DNA from: Gemmiger gallinarum
GTDB taxonomy: Bacteria; Bacillota; Clostridia; Oscillospirales; Ruminococcaceae
Reading direction: 5' to 3'
Length of the DNA stretch: 64,000 nt
Assembly (NCBI RefSeq): GCF_014982805.1
Contig: NZ_JADCKC010000002.1
Coordinates: forward strand, 372,001-436,000
Shown here: positions 41,845-49,142 of the stretch, one piece after another
How the letters are laid out: each line of letters begins with the position of its first letter
How positions within the stretch are numbered: the first letter of the stretch is position 1
Translations under genes and position numbers: made by a program
Notes under the pieces: model-generated
What the model saw: the letters and a program-made list of their open reading frames with translations, nothing else
Told to the model about the DNA's origin: nothing
Databases searched by the model: none

Positions 41845-41857
41845 GGTCTCACCGTCC

Positions 41858-42802
41858 TCAGGACACAGCGGCCGTGTCGGTGTCCACGTAGACGCTGTCG
41901 ATCTTGCCGTCCTTGCCGTTGGGGAAGGTAAAGACATCGCTCAGGGCGCGGTTCTGGTAGAGGTAGCCGTCGCCCTCAGCGTGGCCGCCCGGGGCAAAGA
42001 AGTAGATGCTGGAGATCTTGGGCACCAGCTTGGTGGTCAGGGGCGAGGCAATGAGCACGTTGATCTTGTGAGCGCCGGAGGCCGGGGCAAAGCCGCCCTC
42101 CTCCCCGTCAAAGGTGAAGGCATCGTAAAAGACCTCATCGTCCACCACTTCCATAATGGGCACGCCGTCGATCTCGGTGATGCGGGTCTCGATGCCGGTG
42201 CCGCCATCGGCGATGCGGGTGAGCTCGATGGTATGGGTCAGCTCGGGGGCCTGTTCCAGGGCGTTCATAATGGCGCTGGACACATAGGCGATGAGGGCCC
42301 CGCGGGCGCGGTAGCGGCGGAGCTTGCCGGCGGCCAGCATGGCCTTGAGCTTAGCAAAGACCGTCTCGGGGGTAAAGTCGGCGGCAGCGGTGGAGCTGTT
42401 GTAGCCCGACTCCTTCTTGGCAGCGGCCGCCACCTTGGAGAAGAAGAGGGCGTCAGCCTCGGGGGCTGCCTGGGTCTGCTCAAAGGTGCGGGAGATGTTC
42501 ATCACCGAGGCGGCGGAGTTGCTCTCGTCCACATCGGCCCGGTCGATGAGGAACTCCACATCGCGGTCGTGGGTGACCACATAGGCGTGGTCGGTCTGGG
42601 TCACATTGCCCCGGTTCCAGCCGCCGTCCCGGCTGTGGTTCTTGTAGCCGGACACCGACATCTGGGTAAAGTGGAAGGTCCGGGCATCCAGCCAGCGGAC
42701 GTTGTCGGTGACGAAGGGGCCGCACAGGGCGTTCTGGGTCATGACCTCCAGCAGTTCGGACTGCCAGTTTTCAGCATAGTTCACGGTATTGGGCATCTGC
42801 AT
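41858..42802 (-). CDS. phage major capsid protein
   Basis: 314 residues. NYAENWQSELLEVMTQNALC, FTQMSVSGYKNHSRDGGWN, DHAYVVTHDRDVEFLIDRADV and a C-terminal FFAPGGHAEGDGYLYQNRALSDVF are typical of HK97-fold capsid proteins from clostridial siphophages that use a separate scaffold rather than a cleaved delta domain. No protease gene is present, in line with the separate scaffold gene just upstream. Confidence 0.88.
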   Translation of the reverse strand: MQMPNTVNYAENWQSELLEVMTQNALCGPFVTDNVRWLDARTFHFTQMSVSGYKNHSRDGGWNRGNVTQTDHAYVVTHDRDVEFLIDRADVDESNSAASVMNISRTFEQTQAAPEADALFFSKVAAAAKKESGYNSSTAAADFTPETVFAKLKAMLAAGKLRRYRARGALIAYVSSAIMNALEQAPELTHTIELTRIADGGTGIETRITEIDGVPIMEVVDDEVFYDAFTFDGEEGGFAPASGAHKINVLIASPLTTKLVPKISSIYFFAPGGHAEGDGYLYQNRALSDVFTFPNGKDGKIDSVYVDTDTAAVS

Positions 42803-42823
42803 TCATCCTTTCTGTTGTGTGGT

Positions 42824-43312
42824 TTACTTGAAGCGGTTCCAGCGCCGCTTTTCGGGTTCCGGCTCACCGCCGGGGGCAGGGATGGCACCCGGGTCGGTGT
42901 CGGCGCCCAGACGGAAGCCCGCCATGCCCCGGCCGCCGTTTTTCCAGTCGGGGTGGCGTTTGAGCACCTCCTCCATGGCCCGGGTCACGCTCTCCTCGGT
43001 GACTTCTCCCTCCCGCCGGGCCGCGCTGACAGCCAGGGTCACGGCGTCCTCCGCCATCTCAGGGTTCACCCCCGCCCCGTAGGCCGCCAGACGGCACCGC
43101 GCCTGCAGAAGCTCCTGCTCCAGCCGGGCAATGCAGACCGCACTGTCCTCCTCCGGGGTCTGCGCGGGTTCGGTCTCCTCCTCAGATTCCGCTGCCGGTT
43201 CTGCCGCCGGTTCGCCGGCTGCCTCCGGCTGCGTGCCGCCGGCCCCGGCCTCCGCCGGACCGGGTGCTGCCTGCTTGGGGTCAGGCTTTTTGTTCTTTTC
43301 CTTGTCGGTCAT
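42824..43312 (-). CDS. phage capsid scaffold-like protein
   Basis: 162 residues from ATG 43312 (AAAGGAGA upstream). A disordered, acidic Ala/Glu/Pro-rich N-terminus (about 5-65), a coiled coil (CIARLEQELLQARCRLAAYG) and a VNPEMAEDAVTLAVSAARREGE segment seen in GP20-type scaffolds; basic tail KRRWNRFK. Position between portal and capsid supports scaffold function. Confidence 0.75.
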   Translation of the reverse strand: MTDKEKNKKPDPKQAAPGPAEAGAGGTQPEAAGEPAAEPAAESEEETEPAQTPEEDSAVCIARLEQELLQARCRLAAYGAGVNPEMAEDAVTLAVSAARREGEVTEESVTRAMEEVLKRHPDWKNGGRGMAGFRLGADTDPGAIPAPGGEPEPEKRRWNRFK

Positions 43313-43409
43313 CTTGTTCTCCTTTCCGCCCATGGGCTGTTTGTATCACAAAAGGGCAGCGGACCCATCGGCCCTTCCGCCCTTTCGCTTCAGAATGTTT
43401 TGCCGGGCC

Positions 43410-44837
43410 TCAGCCCGCCGCGCCCCGCTCCGCCCGGATGCGCGCCGCCTCGGCGCTCTTCCAGGCCTCGTCCCTGCTGGCGCCCCACAGCTCGTCCACC
43501 TGGGCCTCCACGCTCATGATGCCTGCCTCGGCAGCCCGGGCCACGGTATTCACCCTCTCGTCAAAGGCGGGGGCCCCGTACTCGCCAAAGCCCGCCCGGG
43601 CGACATACTCCCCGGGCGCCCGTCCCTCGGCCAGGTCCTGGGCCTGCAAAGCCGCCCGGGCCAGCAGGGGCAGGGCTTTCTCCAGCGCCGCCGTGATGGC
43701 ATTGCGGGTAAAGCCGGTCACGTCCTTTTTCTCCCGCTGGGCCTCGGCGGAGGCCATCCGCCCCAGGTCGATGCCCAGGGTGGCCGGGCTCAGCACACCC
43801 TGGAGGCACAGGTCCAGGGTAGCCGCGTAGGCGCTCTCAAAGGCCTCGTAGCGGATCTCCGGCTGCACCGTCTCGATGCGGTCGGCGGCGTTCTCCCGGT
43901 CACTGGAGGCAATCTTGACAAAGCTGGCCCCAAAGCGGCCCGGCACCCGCAGGGCACCCGTCTCAGGGTCCCGGGGGATCAGGCATTCGGGAATGTACCG
44001 CTGTACCCGTCCCGCCCGCACGGCGTCCAGCCACTGGCTGATGATCTCGTCGTGGGCGTCAAAGGCGTCGTTCTTCTTGTCAAAGAGGGACGCTCCCCGT
44101 CCCGGCCACCGGGCGCTGGGCCAGAACATCAGCGGCACCGCCAGGGATACCGTGGGGTCAAAGGCGGTATTGCTCAGCCCGGCGCAGTCCTCCTCGGCGG
44201 AGAGAGGCAGGGGTTTGCCGTCTGCCTCCAGCCGATAGCCCACACTGCCGGGGCGGTACTCTTCGTACAGCACCCGGCCTTTGCGCCCCACCGGTGTCAG
44301 GAAGTCCACCCCGGTGATGCGTCCGTGACGGCGGGCGTACTCCACCCGGTCGGCGCCGTAAAATTCCAGGATGGGGCCCGGCGCTGCCTGGGGGTCCAGA
44401 CTGATCTTGAAGGCCCCGTCCCCGGTGACCAGACACTCGGCCACCGCCCGGCCCACCAGCGCCTCAAAGTCGTTGTTCCGGGCGATGTCCTCCCACCGCC
44501 GGGCGGCCTGTGGGTCGTCAAAGTGCATCTCGTCCAGGTCAGCCCGCACAATGCCCGCCAGAGTGTCCACCATGACGGCGGGCAGACCGCTGTGGGCCTT
44601 GCGCAGGTTTTCGCTCTCGGGAGCCGCCGCCCAGAACCGTGCCCGGCCCACGGCATCCTCCCCCAGCTGCTTGAAGAGCTGGTCCAGCTCGCCGGCATCG
44701 CCCCGGTACCACACCCGGTTGCGCAGCACGTTGGTGCCGTGGCTCACCGGCTCCCGAATGCTCAGCCGCCGGCCCTCTGCCGGCTGAATTTCCAGCCAGG
44801 TCTGCAACATGGTTCTCATCCTTTCCATCCAGTTCAT
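43410..44837 (-). CDS. phage portal protein (SPP1 gp6-like)
   Basis: 475 residues from ATG 44837, with GAGGAGG upstream and 16 bases after the terminase; a longer frame is open but runs through the terminase gene. SPP1-type portal features: NVLRNRVWYRGDAGELDQLF, ENLRKAHSGLPAVMVDTLAGIV, AVAECLVTGDGAFKISLD, TLGIDLGRMASAEAQREKKD and the helical C-terminus with VNTVARAAEAGIMSVEAQVDELW. Forms the ring through which DNA enters. Confidence 0.88.
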   Translation of the reverse strand: MNWMERMRTMLQTWLEIQPAEGRRLSIREPVSHGTNVLRNRVWYRGDAGELDQLFKQLGEDAVGRARFWAAAPESENLRKAHSGLPAVMVDTLAGIVRADLDEMHFDDPQAARRWEDIARNNDFEALVGRAVAECLVTGDGAFKISLDPQAAPGPILEFYGADRVEYARRHGRITGVDFLTPVGRKGRVLYEEYRPGSVGYRLEADGKPLPLSAEEDCAGLSNTAFDPTVSLAVPLMFWPSARWPGRGASLFDKKNDAFDAHDEIISQWLDAVRAGRVQRYIPECLIPRDPETGALRVPGRFGASFVKIASSDRENAADRIETVQPEIRYEAFESAYAATLDLCLQGVLSPATLGIDLGRMASAEAQREKKDVTGFTRNAITAALEKALPLLARAALQAQDLAEGRAPGEYVARAGFGEYGAPAFDERVNTVARAAEAGIMSVEAQVDELWGASRDEAWKSAEAARIRAERGAAG

Positions 44838-44853
44838 CTGTTTCCTCCTCGCC

Positions 44854-46203
44854 TTATCCGATCTCCTCCCGGTAGGGCATCCAGGCATACTGCTCAGCGT
44901 TGATGCAGTGGTCGTTGCCGTCCTCGGGGCGGCCGTCCGCCTCCCAGCTGTAGCAGTCCATCTCCTCCAGCAGCGGCCCGCAGCCCTCCTCCACAAACAA
45001 ATGCATGCCGTGGGCCAGCCAGCCGCTCTCCATCCGGATGCGGTCCAGAATGGGCAGTCCCTTCCAGGCAGGCAGATACTCATACAGCCCGCCCTTGAGC
45101 CGCCGGTACTTGCGGCACTCGGCCAGGGTAGCCTGGTCGGCGCTGTCGATGAACACCCGCCGCCCGAATCCCCAGGCCCCCCGCTGCTCCTCCAGGAATT
45201 CCTCCAACAGGGGCGGGATGTCGCTGGGGGCCAGTACCGGCAATCCCTGCCGGGCCCGGTCCTTGTTGGAGTAGACCCGCACCGCCAGGGTCACCTTGCG
45301 CCGGTCCTCGAGAAATCCGTCAAAGACAAAGGCAAAGGTATCCTGGGTGCGCTGGCTGTAGCTGGTGTCCACCCCGCAGGAGAACCGGGCAAAGCGGATG
45401 CTTCCCGCCTCCAGCTGACGCCGCAGTTCCGCCGCGCCCACGCGGTGGGCCGGTCCCACCTCAAAGACGACTCCCTCTCCCCGTCCCCGCAGGCCCAAAA
45501 TCTTGTTGCGGTAGAGACGGCTGCCCGCCGGGGCATTTTCCAGAATGCGACGCCGGGTCTCCTCGCTCAGGGCTGCGTTGTCCTCAAAGCCGAAGAACCA
45601 GTGCACCCAACCTTCCTTGGGGGACTGGTTGAGCTGCTGGCGGATCTGCTCGGGGGTGGAGTGCTCCCATTGGGGCAGGGGTCTTGCGTGGTTGATGTAC
45701 TCCTCATACACCGGCTTGCGGGGGTCGTCGGGGTTGAGGGTGGCCAAAAGATAGTCGGCCCGCATGGCGGCCTCCCGCAGATACTCCATGTCGGCGATGT
45801 TCACCTCGTCGATGTAGACGCAGCCGTACTGGCCGCCCAGGGCCTTTTTCCAGCGCTCCCGGTTGCCGTAACCCAGCACGTAGATGATCCGCTCCCCGTC
45901 GGAGGTCTTGAGGCGGATGTGGGCCTGGGTGGTCTTGCCGTACCCTGCGGGGTAGTAGTCGGCCAGCGGCCCGAAGTCGTCCAGAATTCCGAACTCCTTG
46001 TTGATAATGTTTTTCTCCACCGTGCCGGTGTCCAGCCCGGACAGGATGTGCAGCTTCTTGTTGCTGGCCGCGCACCGCAGCATGAACTTGAGCAACGCCA
46101 CCGTGGTCTTGCCCGCGGCGGTGGTTCCTTCCAGAAACTCGCACCGGGCCCGGCAGCGGAGAAAGGCCATGCTCTTGGGGGAAAATTTCAGTCCCAGCCT
46201 CAT
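44854..46203 (-). CDS. phage terminase large subunit
   Basis: 449 residues from ATG 46203, overlapping the small subunit stop (ATGA) with GGGGGAGG upstream. ATPase: Walker A EGTTAAGKTT (25-34) and Walker B YGCVYIDEVN (126-135, Asp132-Glu133). Nuclease: first acidic residue in CGVDTSYSQRTQDTFAFVF, later VFIDSADQATL and HCINAEQYA. PBSX/SPP1-type packaging motor. Confidence 0.93.
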   Translation of the reverse strand: MRLGLKFSPKSMAFLRCRARCEFLEGTTAAGKTTVALLKFMLRCAASNKKLHILSGLDTGTVEKNIINKEFGILDDFGPLADYYPAGYGKTTQAHIRLKTSDGERIIYVLGYGNRERWKKALGGQYGCVYIDEVNIADMEYLREAAMRADYLLATLNPDDPRKPVYEEYINHARPLPQWEHSTPEQIRQQLNQSPKEGWVHWFFGFEDNAALSEETRRRILENAPAGSRLYRNKILGLRGRGEGVVFEVGPAHRVGAAELRRQLEAGSIRFARFSCGVDTSYSQRTQDTFAFVFDGFLEDRRKVTLAVRVYSNKDRARQGLPVLAPSDIPPLLEEFLEEQRGAWGFGRRVFIDSADQATLAECRKYRRLKGGLYEYLPAWKGLPILDRIRMESGWLAHGMHLFVEEGCGPLLEEMDCYSWEADGRPEDGNDHCINAEQYAWMPYREEIG

Positions 46204-46484
46204 GGTTTGTCCTCCCCCTTCCAGTGACCGGCGGTGCAGCCCCACAGGGCTTCCAGCACCTCATCCAGACGCCCCACGGCCTCCGCCTCCGCCTGTTTGC
46301 CGTCAGCGTCTGCCGCGTTGATGGCTTTGGCGCAGAGCTCTGCCGCGTGCATCCGCTGGCGCAGCTCCACCGTCTCGTCCCGCATGACATCGGCCCACAT
46401 CTGCTGGATCTCCTTCATTTTCACCGGTGACCGCCTCCGTCTGGGCACGGCCGCCGGTCTGGCGCCGTCCTGCCCCTGATCCAT
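46200..46484 (-). CDS. probable phage terminase small subunit
   Basis: 94 residues from ATG 46484 (GAAAGGGGGCGAAGGG upstream). Basic N-terminal stretch, then helices KMKEIQQMWADVMRDETVELRQRMHAAELCAKAI, resembling the middle and oligomerisation part of small terminases; the usual N-terminal DNA-binding helix-turn-helix is missing or very reduced. If real, DNA recognition specificity would be weak, as in headful or gene-transfer-agent packaging. Position directly before the large subunit supports the call. Confidence 0.6.
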   Translation of the reverse strand: MDQGQDGARPAAVPRRRRSPVKMKEIQQMWADVMRDETVELRQRMHAAELCAKAINAADADGKQAEAEAVGRLDEVLEALWGCTAGHWKGEDKP

Positions 46485-46527
46485 CCCTTCGCCCCCTTTC
46501 CCGGTTTGTCCCGGACTCCCGGGCAAC

Positions 46528-46579
46528 AAAAAAGACGATTCCGCCTGCGGGTTGTCCCGTCAGGTTTCCTCGTCTTTTT
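46528..46579. terminator. two-way double-stem hairpin upstream of the terminase genes
   Basis: AAAAAAGACGA...TCGTCTTTTT outer stem with inner CCTGACGGG/CCCGCAGG stem; T-runs on both strands. On the minus strand it lies between CarD and the cassette, 44 bases before the terminase start, and would stop upstream transcripts unless antiterminated. No strong promoter was recognised between it and CarD (gap 46485-46830). Confidence 0.65.
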
Positions 46580-46737
46580 CTGTAACGCACCTCCGGGCTT
46601 TGCCCTGCTGCCTTTTCGGTCTCTGTGCGTTTTTCCAGTTTAGTTATATCACGCTGTCCAGGGGGTCTGCGAGGGTCATTGGGGACCCTCTTTTGCTCTC
46701 AGGCTCCGTTTTGCCCCGTATTTTTCCTGCCGGGCCA

Positions 46738-46784
46738 AACAAAAAGGCGGCGCGCCTCTGTTTTCTCACAGAGCCACACCGCCC
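46738..46784 (-). terminator. terminator of the carD gene
   Basis: Minus strand GGCGGTGTGGCTCTGTG...CAGAGGCGCGCCGCC followed by TTTTTGTTT, about 45 bases after the carD stop. Confidence 0.8.
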
Positions 46785-46830
46785 GAAGCGTTCATGTATT
46801 TTTCTCGTAATATCAACCGTATTTGAGTTT

Positions 46831-47337
46831 TCACTCCTCGCCGCCCAGCTCCCGGCGGATGAAAGGCACCACCTCGGCAGGCTGAATGTCCAGCACCAGG
46901 GCAAACTCGGTATACAGCATGTTTTCCGCCTCCCGCATGGCGTTCTCGTCAAAGCCGGACAGCCGCTTGCCCACGGCACGGCGGGCGCGGCGGAAGTTGT
47001 AAATGGCCTTGACCATGCGCAGCAGCTCCCGGTGGTCGCCCTTTTTCAGGGTCTCGTTGTAGTACTGCTTGCGCACATCCGGGTTCGGGTCGCACTTGAC
47101 GTCCTCGCTGGGCAATTCCCGGATGAGGGCCAGGATCTCCTCCTTGGTCATCACCGGATGCATCCGTGCCATGAGCAGTTCATTGCCTTCGGGCACACAG
47201 ATGGTCATGCTCTTGTCAAACACCGGCTTGAGCACAAAGCAATTCTGCTTCTGATCCCCGAGCTGCCGTTCCTCATGGGAGGCAATTTGGCAGGCGCCGG
47301 TAGTCCCATAACAAACCATATCCCCAACCTGAAACAT
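46831..47337 (-). CDS. CarD family RNA polymerase-binding regulator
   Basis: 168 residues. The N-terminal RID (Tudor-like) domain shows MFQVGDMVCYGTTGACQI and the conserved FVLKPVFDKSMTICVPEGN; the C-terminal helical DNA-binding domain has LLRMVKAIYNFRRARRAVGKRLS and ends in FIRRELGGEE. CarD/CdnL-type proteins contact the RNA polymerase beta subunit and stabilise open complexes. It is monocistronic with its own promoter and terminator, immediately upstream of the phage-like cassette. Confidence 0.92.
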   Translation of the reverse strand: MFQVGDMVCYGTTGACQIASHEERQLGDQKQNCFVLKPVFDKSMTICVPEGNELLMARMHPVMTKEEILALIRELPSEDVKCDPNPDVRKQYYNETLKKGDHRELLRMVKAIYNFRRARRAVGKRLSGFDENAMREAENMLYTEFALVLDIQPAEVVPFIRRELGGEE

Positions 47338-47397
47338 CTTTCGCTCCTTTTCTCTTAAAGCCGCCTCAAAAAAACAACGCTGATTCGCCTACTATAT

Positions 47398-47427
47398 AGT
47401 ATAGCACCCTTTTCCAAAATATGTCAT
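47398..47427 (-). promoter_or_regulatory. carD promoter
   Basis: Minus strand ATGACA (47422-47427), 18-base spacer, TATACT (47398-47403); a second TATAGT overlaps just downstream. Confidence 0.6.
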
Positions 47428-47489
47428 GGCTTTTTTGTACAAAAAACGCGGGTTGTGCTGCCGGTGTTTTTGCGCAGGCTCCGTCCTCA

Positions 47490-47518
47490 TTGCAAAAGGG
47501 GTTCCGGAGCGGTATACT
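47490..47518 (+). promoter_or_regulatory. promoter of the 47551 gene
   Basis: TTGCAA (47490-47495), 17-base spacer, TATACT (47513-47518); divergent from carD. Confidence 0.6.
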
Positions 47519-47550
47519 GATAACAAAACAACTACAGGAGGTCTTTTGGG

Positions 47551-47895
47551 ATGCCGGATACCCTCAGTGCCGCCGACTTTGTCTCCATCCGCCCGCAGTA
47601 CAAAAATGAGCAGGCGGAAGGCGAACTTCCCGCCGCCGTGGAGCATCTGTTTGCCCAGGGCACCATGATCGACCATTATTTTGTCAGGCCCGCCCCCGCC
47701 CTGTTTGAGGACCAGACCTTTGCCGATTTCGGCAGGATCAGCGCCATAGTGTTCTGCCAGCAGGAGGGCGGCGCCCCCTGGGTGGTACATTTTCAGGAGC
47801 CCACCATGGTCAAGGATCTGTCCATCGACATGCCCGATGCCGAGTTTCGTGCCATGCTGGCCGCCTCGTCGGTGACCCTGCCCGGGGAGGGCTGA
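47551..47895 (+). CDS. small cytosolic protein of unknown function
   Basis: 114 residues after ACAGGAGG. Mixed composition with strands (TMIDHYFVRPAPALFED, RISAIVFCQQEGGAPWVVHFQE) and no motif that can be named. Good promoter and ribosome site support a real gene; it is followed at 51 bases by the nitroreductase gene, so they are probably co-transcribed. Confidence 0.65.
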   Translation: MPDTLSAADFVSIRPQYKNEQAEGELPAAVEHLFAQGTMIDHYFVRPAPALFEDQTFADFGRISAIVFCQQEGGAPWVVHFQEPTMVKDLSIDMPDAEFRAMLAASSVTLPGEG

Positions 47896-47946
47896 ACCCT
47901 GTTTCCCGCCCTTAGTTCCCACCCGTTTTGCCAAGGAGGTATTGTC

Positions 47947-48525
47947 ATGCAAGATTTCATGGAGTTTCTGCGTACCCGCCGCACCTACCGCCGTTTTCAG
48001 CAGAAGGCGGTGCCCGCCGCCGTGGTGGACGATATTCTGGAAGCCGCCCGCATTGCCAGCTGCGGCGCCAACCGCCAGACGCTGAAGTACCTGGTGGTCC
48101 AGAGCCCCGAGCAGGTGGACAAGGTAAACGGCCTGGTCCACTGGGCAGCCTACCTGCCGCCGGAGCAGGGCATCCCCAAGGCGGAGGAACGCCCCACTCT
48201 GTTCATCGCGGTCTTTCAGGATGAGGCCCTGCCCGGCGCCAACGACACCGACGCCGGCCTTGCCCTGGGCAGCATGACGGCGGCCGCCTGGTCCCACGGG
48301 GTGGGCAGCTGCATCATGGGTGCCATCGATCGCCCCGCCCTGTGTGATCTTTTCGGCACAGCACCGTCCCTGCGGCTGCACAGCATGGTGGCCTTCGGCT
48401 ATCCCGCCCACGAGAGCCGGGTGGTGGAAATGCATGACGGCGATGTCCGCTACTATCTGGACGATGCAAGGGATTACTGTGTACCCAAACGTCCCCTGTC
48501 CGAGATCCTGCTGGGCCGCATCTGA
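47947..48525 (+). CDS. nitroreductase family FMN oxidoreductase
   Basis: 192 residues. FLRTRRTYRRFQ at the N-terminus is the FMN-phosphate-binding Arg segment; ARIASCGANRQTLKYLVV and the C-terminal GVGSCIMGAIDRPALCDLF and HSMVAFGYPAH follow the nitroreductase fold order. Reduces nitro, quinone or flavin-like substrates with NAD(P)H. CCAAGGAGG precedes the ATG. Confidence 0.93.
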   Translation: MQDFMEFLRTRRTYRRFQQKAVPAAVVDDILEAARIASCGANRQTLKYLVVQSPEQVDKVNGLVHWAAYLPPEQGIPKAEERPTLFIAVFQDEALPGANDTDAGLALGSMTAAAWSHGVGSCIMGAIDRPALCDLFGTAPSLRLHSMVAFGYPAHESRVVEMHDGDVRYYLDDARDYCVPKRPLSEILLGRI

Positions 48526-48698
48526 GGGCTGCCGGCTCCGCCGGAACATCCGTTTTTTCCGCAGTGGTTTTTCCGTTATGACCGGTTAATGAAGCAGATA
48601 ATGCGGATTTGCGGCAAAACCATGCCCTTCTTCTGCATTTTCTCCCGATTTTTTCGCAAAAAAGATGCGGCTACGCGGCAAATTCAGGCTTTTTTCTC

Positions 48699-48727
48699 TG
48701 GTCAAACCCGGAATGATATGGTATACT
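48699..48727 (+). promoter_or_regulatory. promoter of the DUF6465-like gene
   Basis: TGGTCA (48699-48704), 17-base spacer, TATACT (48722-48727). Confidence 0.5.
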
Positions 48728-48772
48728 GAATGCGAATTATCCGAGCATTCTCACCAGAAAGGCGGTTTTCAT

Positions 48773-49042
48773 ATGCGTAAATCCACAGAAAATGCAGAGG
48801 TCAAGACCCCGGGCCGTCAGCCCAAAAAACAGCCTGCCCGCAAGGCGCACACTCCCGCCACCGAGATCTACCTTCAGGTGGACGGCAAGGAGTATGACTG
48901 TGCCGCGCTGGTGGAGCAGGCCAAGGCCGACTACCGTTCCACCCACAAGATCGGCATTCATTCCTGCCGGGTCTATATCAAGCCGGCAGAGGGCTGTGCC
49001 TACTATGTCATCAACAAGGTGGACGGCAAGATTCCTCTGTAA
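48773..49042 (+). CDS. DUF6465-like small protein
   Basis: 89 residues from ATG 48773 (AAAGGCGG upstream). Basic, Lys/Pro-rich first third, then TEIYLQVDGKEYDCAALVEQ and IHSCRVYIKPAEGCAYYVIN, the pattern of DUF6465 proteins that are common in gut clostridia. Function unknown; the basic tail may bind nucleic acid. A clear terminator follows. Confidence 0.75.
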   Translation: MRKSTENAEVKTPGRQPKKQPARKAHTPATEIYLQVDGKEYDCAALVEQAKADYRSTHKIGIHSCRVYIKPAEGCAYYVINKVDGKIPL

Positions 49043-49075
49043 CCGGGACCGCCGCCTGATTTCCGTTCCTACAGC

Positions 49076-49112
49076 AAACACCCGAACGCCTTCTGGCGTC
49101 CGGGTGTTTTTG
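49076..49112. terminator. two-way terminator between the DUF6465-like gene and fbp
   Basis: AACACCCGAACGCC-TTCT-GGCGTCCGGGTGTT with TTTT on the plus side and A/T-rich ends on the minus side. Confidence 0.8.
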
Positions 49113-49142
49113 ATTGCTTGTTCCATTCCGCCGCGGAAAATG

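Larger units (their letters stand above)
32531..46484 (-). mobile_element. phage-derived head-tail-lysis cassette without integration or replication genes
   Basis: Nineteen closely packed minus-strand genes in the order terminase small, terminase large, portal, scaffold, capsid, two connectors, tail terminator, tail tube, tail chaperone (+ shifted frame), tape measure, distal tail, tail hub, lipoprotein, small protein, fibre, M23 lysin, holin. Many neighbours overlap by ATGA or TGATG. No integrase, excisionase, repressor, replication or recombination gene and no obvious direct repeats at the ends were seen; GC content equals that of the flanks. Either a decayed siphovirus prophage with intact structural genes or a gene-transfer-agent-like unit kept by the host. 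Confidence 0.75.

Noticed and set aside
32397-46840. Prophage attachment sites flanking the cassette
   Set aside because: The short intergenic gaps at both ends were compared by eye and no shared direct repeat or tRNA gene was found; no att call can be supported.
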